Below, one piece after another: positions 13,041 to 17,935 of a stretch of DNA of 17,935 bases (position 1 is the first letter of the stretch; the number at the start of each line of letters is the position of its first letter). A program made the translations under genes and the position numbers. Source of the stretch: Phycisphaerae bacterium (GTDB lineage Bacteria; Planctomycetota; Phycisphaerae; Sedimentisphaerales; UBA12454); contig JAQTQF010000004.1 in assembly GCA_028712345.1 (NCBI GenBank), forward strand, positions 1-17,935, read 5' to 3'. The notes under the pieces were generated by a model. That model did not search any database. It worked only from the letters and a program-made list of their open reading frames with translations, and was not told where the DNA came from.

Positions 13041-14714
13041 TTATAAATTCCACTTCAGCACCGCACCGGTATCCGCGCTTGTCGCCATCGAGGCGTATTT
13101 AGCCAGATAACCCTTTGTAATTCTCGGAGCCGGTTTTTTCCACTCTGCTTTTCGCTTTACAAGTTCGTCGTCCGAGAGTTTGATATTGATTTTCTTTGCC
13201 GGAATATCGACTTCGACTATATCGCCGTTTTTCAATAAGCCAATCGGCCCGCCTACTGCCGCTTCGGGGCTTACATGGCCGATGCACGCGCCGCGAGTTC
13301 CTCCGCTGAATCTTCCGTCTGTTATCAATGCCACAGATTCGCCCAAGCCTGCGCCCATTATATAACTGGTCGGAGAGAGCATCTCTTGCATACCGGGGCC
13401 GCCTTTCGGGCCTTCGTTGCGGATAATCACGACATCGTTTGCCTTGACTTTTCCCGCCAGAATACCGTCGCAGGCGTCTTCCTGACTTTCGAAAATCACG
13501 GCAGGGCCGGTATGTTTGAGCATCTTTTCAGATACGCCCGCCGATTTTACAACGCATCCGTCCGGGGCGAGATTGCCCCTGAGGATTGCCAGACCGCCGG
13601 CCTTTGAATATGCGTTTTCGAGTGTATGGATGCAATCGGTGTTTTTGATTTTTGCGTTTTTGATGTTTTCGCCGATAGTTTTTCCGGTAACGGTCTGGCA
13701 GTCGAGATTAAGCAGACCTTTGAGTTTGCTGATTTCATTCATTATCGCGCTTATTCCACCCGCGGCGTCAACATCTTCCATATGCCAGCCGCTTGAAGGC
13801 GATACCTTGCCGATGTTCGGACATTTCTGACTGACGGCGTTAATGTTTTCGAGGTCATATTTGATTTCGGCCTCGTTCGCAATCGCCAAAGCGTGCAGAA
13901 CGGTATTTGTCGAACCGCCCATCGCCATATCGAGAGCAAAAGCGTTGTCCAGAGATTTGGGAGTTATGATGTCCAGCGGCTTTAAATCTTTTTCGATAAG
14001 TTTTATTATCTGTGCGCCCGCCTCGGCATATAATTCATCTCTTTTGGGGTTTGCGGCAAGGACTGTGCCGTTGCCCGGCAGAGCCATTCCAATTGCCTCG
14101 CAAAGACAGTTCATACTGTTTGCGGTAAACATTCCCGAACAGCTTCCTTGTGTCGGACAACCCGTACATTCGAGTTCGCCCAGTCTTTGTTCGTCGATTT
14201 TGCCGGCTTTAAATGCCGCGACGCCTTCGAATATACTGATTAAATCGACGGCTTTTCCCTTTGAGTCTTTGCCGGCAGCCATCGGCCCGCCCGATACGAA
14301 AATCGTCGGGATATTGACGCGAACCGCGGCCATTAACATTCCGGGTATAATTTTATCGCAATTTGGTATGCAGACAAGGCCGTCGAAACAGTGAGCCATC
14401 AGCATCGATTCGACGGAATCTGCGATTATTTCGCGTGAAGCGAGTGAATATTTCATTCCGGTATGCCCCATCGCGATACCGTCACAAATGGCAATGGTAT
14501 TGAATTCAAATGGCACCCCGCCTGCTTTGCGGACAGCCTGTTTGACCTTTTCGGCGACCTTGTTCAGATGGACATGGCCCGGCACCACTTCGCAGAAACT
14601 GTTGGCAATCGCAACAAACGGCTTTTTCATATCCTCATCCTTCAGGCCGCAAGCCCGCAGAAGTCCGCGGTGGGGGGCCTTGGTGAAACCGGCTTTTACC
14701 ATATCACTTCTCAT
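13041..14714 (-). CDS. ilvD: Dihydroxy-acid dehydratase
   Basis: The 557-residue IlvD converts 2,3-dihydroxy-3-methylbutanoate or the corresponding pentanoate to 2-keto acids in valine and isoleucine synthesis (also leucine and pantothenate precursors). Family residues are in their expected positions: Mg-binding D78, cluster ligand C119 and D120-K121 in CIPNCDK, C192 in GSCSGMFTANSMNCL, and the catalytic serine in TDGRFSGGTRG. The third cluster cysteine of [2Fe-2S] relatives is replaced by Gly46 in VPGHVHL, as in E. coli IlvD, suggesting the oxygen-sensitive [4Fe-4S] type. The ATG at 14714 has AGGAG 8 bases upstream; the open frame extends 27 codons further without support. No other ilv or leu gene is adjacent. 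Confidence 0.97.
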   Translation of the reverse strand: MRSDMVKAGFTKAPHRGLLRACGLKDEDMKKPFVAIANSFCEVVPGHVHLNKVAEKVKQAVRKAGGVPFEFNTIAICDGIAMGHTGMKYSLASREIIADSVESMLMAHCFDGLVCIPNCDKIIPGMLMAAVRVNIPTIFVSGGPMAAGKDSKGKAVDLISIFEGVAAFKAGKIDEQRLGELECTGCPTQGSCSGMFTANSMNCLCEAIGMALPGNGTVLAANPKRDELYAEAGAQIIKLIEKDLKPLDIITPKSLDNAFALDMAMGGSTNTVLHALAIANEAEIKYDLENINAVSQKCPNIGKVSPSSGWHMEDVDAAGGISAIMNEISKLKGLLNLDCQTVTGKTIGENIKNAKIKNTDCIHTLENAYSKAGGLAILRGNLAPDGCVVKSAGVSEKMLKHTGPAVIFESQEDACDGILAGKVKANDVVIIRNEGPKGGPGMQEMLSPTSYIMGAGLGESVALITDGRFSGGTRGACIGHVSPEAAVGGPIGLLKNGDIVEVDIPAKKINIKLSDDELVKRKAEWKKPAPRITKGYLAKYASMATSADTGAVLKWNL

Positions 14715-14754
14715 TGGGTATTCTCCTAAGTAACCTTCAATTAAGAAATGACGG

Positions 14755-14760
14755 ATTATA
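14755..14760 (-). promoter_or_regulatory. Candidate -10 box for ilvD
   Basis: On the minus strand TATAAT (14760-14755) lies 40 bases before the ilvD ATG. The sequence 16-18 bases upstream is T-rich without a good -35 match. The leader is too short for a T-box or peptide attenuator, and none is seen. Confidence 0.4.
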
Positions 14761-14822
14761 AGGCAACAGATTGGTAAAATAAAATGTAAAAACACAAAAA
14801 GCGGGGTTTGGTATAAAAAAAA

Positions 14823-14850
14823 TTGCCCCGTGAAATTTTATTGTTATAAT
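14823..14850 (+). promoter_or_regulatory. Promoter of the tandem lipoprotein genes
   Basis: TTGCCC (14823-14828) and a perfect TATAAT (14845-14850) are separated by 16 bp. Transcription would start near 14857 and give a leader of about 50 bases with AGGAG before the ATG at 14908. It is divergent from the ilvD promoter region. Confidence 0.65.
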
Positions 14851-14907
14851 TACGACCTTGTTAATAATGGATTAAATATCGTGATTAAATGGTTTTAGGA
14901 GTGAACA

Positions 14908-15867
14908 ATGAATAGTCAAAAAGTAATCGCCATCGTAATTTTGGGAGTAATTTTGTCTGTTTTGGCAGGCTGTGTGCAGAATGCGGAAATGAAGCTTAAT
15001 CTTTCGCCGCAGAGCCAGACAACTTACAGGGTAATTACGGAAACAGGAAAGGACTATGCGTTTGTACAGCCTTCAATAGACAAAACAAAGAAACAGCACT
15101 CGGGCAGTCGTGTCGAAATGGTTTTTACTCAGAAAATCGAAGCCGTCAATGCCAAAGGCGATGCGACAGCAGATATTACGATTAAGGAGCTTAAATATCA
15201 GTCTGGAAGCGCAAAAGAGGAAGCTTTTGCCTTTGACAGTACTACCGAAAGCGGCAAGGACAGTCCGCTTTCAGCTCTTATCGGTCGGAGCTACAAAATA
15301 AAAATAAGTCCCGACGGCCAGGTTGAGCCGCTCGATGTTCAGGCTGTTCGAAGTACAATCAAAGCTGGAAGCCCTGCCGGGAAAATTGCCGACAAATTAT
15401 TCAGTAACAGCGAAATCAAAACACGCCATCAGGTTCTTGCACTTGTCGATGCCGGCAAATCGATTAAAAACAAAGGCGACAAATGGATATCTATTGCTTC
15501 CGCTTCAGAGGGAATGTTGATTCCGAAGTCATTTGAAAAGGTTTATACCGTTGACGGTGTCAAGACACAGGGCAGCGACAAAATTGCTACTGTCAGTATG
15601 CTGGCACTGCCCAGTTCCAAACGCGCCGAAGATATGCCCAAAGAAGAACCTCAAGTATCCTTTTTCTCCAAGATGTTTGATGAGAAAAGCAATTATACCG
15701 GCCAAATGGTCATCAATTTGACCAATGGGCAAATCATCAGCTACCAGGAGATTTTAAAGGCCGAATGGTTTGCCGCCGAGTCGCCCGAAGAGCAAAAAAC
15801 CGACAAAGGCCCGGACAATCTAACTATGGGATTTATGAGCCTGTACAGCATAGAAAAAGTTGACTAA
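14908..15867 (+). CDS. Lipoprotein of unknown function (tandem copy 1)
   Basis: The 319-residue product has a textbook lipoprotein signal: basic N-terminus, hydrophobic core and lipobox LAGC with lipidated C22. The mature part is beta-rich with repeated landmarks: YRVITETGKDY (about 40-50), SYKIKISPDGQVEPLD (about 127-142), FSNSEIKTR (about 164-172) and KNKGDKWIS (about 189-197). It resembles DUF6263-like lipoproteins, but I cannot assign a family firmly and no enzymatic motif is visible. AGGAG precedes the ATG. The next gene, 18 bp downstream, has the same landmarks in the same order, so the two are diverged paralogs. Confidence 0.85.
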   Translation: MNSQKVIAIVILGVILSVLAGCVQNAEMKLNLSPQSQTTYRVITETGKDYAFVQPSIDKTKKQHSGSRVEMVFTQKIEAVNAKGDATADITIKELKYQSGSAKEEAFAFDSTTESGKDSPLSALIGRSYKIKISPDGQVEPLDVQAVRSTIKAGSPAGKIADKLFSNSEIKTRHQVLALVDAGKSIKNKGDKWISIASASEGMLIPKSFEKVYTVDGVKTQGSDKIATVSMLALPSSKRAEDMPKEEPQVSFFSKMFDEKSNYTGQMVINLTNGQIISYQEILKAEWFAAESPEEQKTDKGPDNLTMGFMSLYSIEKVD

Positions 15868-15885
15868 TTTAAACAAGGATGAAAA

Positions 15886-16899
15886 ATGCTAAGGACAGCA
15901 AAAAAAACGATAGTATTCTGCCTTCTGTTTTCTGTGTTCTGCCTTCTCTTTTGCGGTTGTCAGGAGGGACAGAAATCCGATTCAAGGGGTTCGGGGTCGA
16001 ACTTGCTGCTGAGTGTTGATTTTAAGCCGGACAGTTCGCTGGCATACAAAATTGTTTCTGAGAGGCAAATATCGCTGGACCTCGATCCGTCAGGAAAAGG
16101 CTCCAGAGGCGGTAAAAATTCCGATAGCGTTCAGAATATAACCGAGAAGCTCGAAATGGGGATGGTTTATAAACCCGTTAAAATCGACCCTTACGGCTAT
16201 TCTGAAATCCAGGCGCGATGTGTAGATGCCAGGGTTAGACGCTCATCGGGCCGGTTGGGAGGGCAGAATAAAAAAGACGCCGTCGAATTTGTTGTCGACA
16301 AAACCTTTACATTGAAAATTACACCGACCGGAAAAGTTGTTGATTATTCGAGCCTTGAGATGCTGATTAAGGAACTTGGCGAAAAATCATTCAGTAACGC
16401 GGCAAATACCAGAGTCAAAGACCCTGATATGATAATGGATTTTATCGCGACGCAATGGAATATTTGGGAATCAGTCGCCAGTATTAAAAACCCGGCCAAG
16501 GGGATTAAGAAGGGACAGAAGTGGAATTCAAAATTACTGGCACCGATGCCGTTCGTGGCGAAAATCGGCAGAGATGTGGAATATCGGCTCAAGGACTTCA
16601 ACGGCAGTACCGCTGAGCTTGTCAGCAGCTACAAGCTCAGCAGTTCGCCGCCTGATACGCCGATGCCCTATACAGGTTCGTTTCAGATGAGAGGAACATT
16701 TGGTTTTCTGCGAGGCTATCAGGTTTTGTCAATCGAAGGGGACGGTTCGCAGATTTTTGATGTTGAAAAAGGGTTGATTAAAACCGATACCCAGCGATAT
16801 CAGGCGAAGGTTAAGGCTTCGATATTTGGACTTGGCAGCGATTCAATCGAGCCGAATATAATAATCAATCAGACCATTACAATGACGCTTGCAGAATAA
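15886..16899 (+). CDS. Lipoprotein of unknown function (tandem copy 2)
   Basis: The 337-residue product carries a lipoprotein signal ending FCGC with lipidated C25; Phe at -3 and Cys at -2 are unusual for a lipobox. The signal core is a duplicated heptapeptide, VFCLLFS then VFCLLFC, encoded by a 21-bp direct repeat. Landmarks match copy 1: YKIVSERQISLD, FTLKITPTGKVVDYSS, FSNAANTRV and KKGQKWNS. There is an insertion after the first strand block (GKGSRGGKN), and the C-terminal part differs. Function is unknown; tandem duplication and an AAGGATG ribosome binding site 18 bp after copy 1 suggest co-expression. Confidence 0.83.
   Translation: MLRTAKKTIVFCLLFSVFCLLFCGCQEGQKSDSRGSGSNLLLSVDFKPDSSLAYKIVSERQISLDLDPSGKGSRGGKNSDSVQNITEKLEMGMVYKPVKIDPYGYSEIQARCVDARVRRSSGRLGGQNKKDAVEFVVDKTFTLKITPTGKVVDYSSLEMLIKELGEKSFSNAANTRVKDPDMIMDFIATQWNIWESVASIKNPAKGIKKGQKWNSKLLAPMPFVAKIGRDVEYRLKDFNGSTAELVSSYKLSSSPPDTPMPYTGSFQMRGTFGFLRGYQVLSIEGDGSQIFDVEKGLIKTDTQRYQAKVKASIFGLGSDSIEPNIIINQTITMTLAE
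15913..15954 (+). repeat. 21-bp tandem duplication encoding a signal-peptide core
   Basis: Two in-frame 21-bp units (15913-15933 and 15934-15954) differ at only a few positions and encode VFCLLFS and VFCLLFC. The strings CTTCTGTTTTCTGTG and TTCTGCCTTCT are, on the other strand, the CACAGAAAACAGAAG-type repeat seen between genes elsewhere in the window (about 11755-11770 and 6841-6867). Confidence 0.8.
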
Positions 16900-16927
16900 T
16901 TTTACTTTGCCGGAGAGGCAATTGAGT

Positions 16928-17407
16928 ATGGAAAACCTTTGGGCGCCGTGGCGCATCGGCTATGTGCAGAACCTTGGCGAAAAGCGGGAATGCTTTATAT
17001 GTCATAATGTCAATAACCCCCGGCAGGACGAGGAAAATTTCGTAATTAAGCGGACGGCAAACTGTCTTGTGATACTCAATAAATACCCCTACAACAACGG
17101 CCATCTGCTTATAGCTCCGCAAAAACATGCCGCAGAATTTGACGAGCTGGATGATACTGTTTTGCTTGAGATTACGAAACTTATTATTGAGTGTCAAAAA
17201 ATGCTGACCGCCGCGATAAAGCCGCACGGCTTTAATGTCGGAATGAATTTCGGCAGATGCGCAGGAGCGGGCCTGCCCGGCCATCTTCATATTCATATTG
17301 TTCCAAGGTGGGATGGCGACATCAATTTTATGGCCGTTTGCGCAGATACCAAGGTCATTAGCCAGAGCCTCAAAGAACTCTACACGAAATTGAAGATTGA
17401 AAAATAG
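16928..17407 (+). CDS. HIT-family hydrolase/phosphorylase (Ap4A-type)
   Basis: The 159-residue protein has the histidine triad HLHIHIVPRW (H119, H121, H123; the middle one is the expected nucleophile), N-terminal LWAPWRIGYV (4-13), a probable zinc site starting C22xxC25, and YPYNNGHLLIAPQKH (53-67). GMNFGRCAGAGLPGH before the triad resembles actinobacterial Ap4A phosphorylases. The likely reaction is cleavage of dinucleoside polyphosphates or adenylylated nucleotides; the exact substrate cannot be read. The ATG at 16928 is 9 bases after GGAGAGG; upstream in-frame TTG codons at 16889 and 16922 fit worse. It follows the lipoprotein gene by 28 bp and is probably cotranscribed. Confidence 0.92.
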   Translation: MENLWAPWRIGYVQNLGEKRECFICHNVNNPRQDEENFVIKRTANCLVILNKYPYNNGHLLIAPQKHAAEFDELDDTVLLEITKLIIECQKMLTAAIKPHGFNVGMNFGRCAGAGLPGHLHIHIVPRWDGDINFMAVCADTKVISQSLKELYTKLKIEK

Positions 17408-17460
17408 CTCAAAACTGCGAAGGGTTAATCCTGAATAACGATCACCGGTGAGGCGAAGTG

Positions 17461-17721
17461 TTATTTTGCAATCAATTTGTATTTCTCCGGCTGTTCGATA
17501 ATACTGATGGAAAGGTCAACATCGAGCTTCGGCCAGTGGAGGTGTGTTCCGTGCCAGAGCTCTATTTTTGTTATCTGGCCGATACTGGCGTCTTTAAACC
17601 ATGGAAATTTTTCAAAAGGCAGAAAATATTCTTTGCCTTTCATAAAAAGCCAAAAACCAAACTCTGAAATATTTGTAATTTCAGGCTTCAAAGTGTTTTT
17701 GCCATTTTTTTGCGATTTCAT
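17461..17721 (-). CDS. DUF2442 protein
   Basis: The 86-residue protein matches DUF2442: LKPEITNISEFGFWLFMKGKEYFLPFEKFPWFKDASIGQITKIELW, followed by LHWPKLDVDLSI. DUF2442 proteins are small, often encoded next to DUF4160, and are suspected toxin-antitoxin components without proven activity. ATG 17721 is used; TTG 17736 in frame would add five residues. Both starts lie inside the end of the DUF4160 gene (41 bp overlap from the ATG), so expression depends on that gene. Convergent with the HIT gene across 53 bp that contains the palindrome TCACCGGTGA (17442-17451). Confidence 0.82.
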   Translation of the reverse strand: MKSQKNGKNTLKPEITNISEFGFWLFMKGKEYFLPFEKFPWFKDASIGQITKIELWHGTHLHWPKLDVDLSISIIEQPEKYKLIAK

Positions 17722-17920
17722 TTTTATGTTTCTCAACCATTTTCTGCAGCTTGTTTAACTGCGTTTTTGAAAAACCGCTGTAAGCGCATAACGCCACAAT
17801 TGGTTCTATCCAGAATTTTGCCTCGCCGTTAGGCGAGACAACATGTACATGCATTCGCTCTTCTTCCCTTGAGAAGAAATAAAATCTGTAATTACCTATG
17901 CGAAAAGCAGTCGGACTCAT
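17681..17920 (-). CDS. DUF4160 protein
   Basis: The 79-residue protein begins SPTAFRIGNYRFYFFSREEERMHVHVVSPNGEAKFWIEP, the DUF4160 signature, and ends in a basic helix (KMVEKHKNEIAKKWQKHF). Its partner DUF2442 starts inside its last codons. TATACT (17932-17927) ends six bases before the ATG with no Shine-Dalgarno sequence, suggesting another leaderless mRNA, although only 15 bases are visible upstream. The pair may act as a toxin-antitoxin-like module; this is inferred from size, overlap and recurring pairing, not from a catalytic motif. Confidence 0.82.
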   Translation of the reverse strand: MSPTAFRIGNYRFYFFSREEERMHVHVVSPNGEAKFWIEPIVALCAYSGFSKTQLNKLQKMVEKHKNEIAKKWQKHFEA

Positions 17921-17926
17921 AGTGTT

Positions 17927-17932
17927 AGTATA
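17927..17932 (-). promoter_or_regulatory. -10 box of the DUF4160/DUF2442 pair
   Basis: TATACT on the minus strand (17932-17927) lies six bases before the ATG at 17920. The -35 region is outside the window, so this is only a partial promoter call. Confidence 0.35.
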
Positions 17933-17935
17933 GAA

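Noticed and set aside
14715..14795. 27-residue hydrophobic extension of IlvD
   Set aside because: It includes the AGGAG site and the promoter region; IlvD is cytoplasmic, and residue numbering fits the family only from 14714.
14803..14830. CGGGG...CCCCG stem near the lipoprotein promoter
   Set aside because: Only 5 bp with a loop of about 20 bases overlapping the -35 box; it is upstream of transcription in that direction and too weak to call.
17442..17451. TCACCGGTGA perfect palindrome between convergent HIT and DUF2442 genes
   Set aside because: A 10-bp palindrome with no loop cannot act as a hairpin terminator, no T-run follows, and no partner site was seen; it may be chance.

Overview
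The window is about 18 kb of moderately AT-rich bacterial DNA, densely coding except at its left edge. The organism has two membranes: there is a periplasmic LolA-like protein, an outer-membrane beta-barrel ending in F, and lipoproteins with lipoboxes. Short dispersed repeats sit between and even inside genes: the palindrome that reads as VILSEAKNL, AATCCGTGT strings, CAGAAGACAGAA-like strings and a heptamer array. That texture, the two-lipoprotein set and the GldG/DUF4340 operon suggest an uncultured Planctomycetota (Phycisphaerae-like) genome. This placement is inference; there is no rRNA gene to confirm it.

Left block, + strand (1-5968). After about 446 bp of hairpin-rich non-coding DNA comes a five-gene overlapping operon: an ArsR-family repressor, a 941-residue RND/MMPL exporter, a 69-residue DUF2892 (YgaP-type) membrane protein, a periplasmic LolA-like protein and an outer-membrane barrel. 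The exporter, LolA-like protein and barrel look like an inner-membrane to outer-membrane route for a lipid or other hydrophobic cargo. The repressor's cysteine placement resembles persulfide-sensing ArsR proteins (SqrR/BigR/YgaV), and DUF2892 is the membrane domain found in YgaP. A small palindromic mobile element with a 9-bp target duplication has inserted exactly at the TTG start of the barrel gene.

Middle block, + strand (6047-10761). A strong promoter precedes a four-gene operon: ABC ATPase, ABC-2 permease, GldG-like auxiliary protein and DUF4340 protein. This is a GldAFG-like ABC system whose substrate is not evident.

Right-middle block, - strand (14714 down to 10780). It holds ilvD (dihydroxy-acid dehydratase), then a minimal-nucleotidyltransferase/HEPN toxin-antitoxin-like pair, two CxxCxxCC (YkgJ-type) cysteine-cluster proteins separated by a repeat-bearing spacer, and a small coiled-coil membrane protein. 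The last codons of one YkgJ gene are perfectly complementary to the ribosome binding site of the next.

Right block (14823-17935). On the + strand are two tandem paralogous lipoproteins of unknown function and a HIT-family (Ap4A-type) enzyme. Convergent to them, on the - strand at the edge, is an overlapping DUF4160/DUF2442 pair.

The arsR, nucleotidyltransferase and DUF4160 genes each have a -10 box 6-11 bases before the start codon and no Shine-Dalgarno sequence, which suggests leaderless mRNAs for these small regulatory or defence-like modules. I saw no tRNA, rRNA, CRISPR array or convincing rho-independent terminator.
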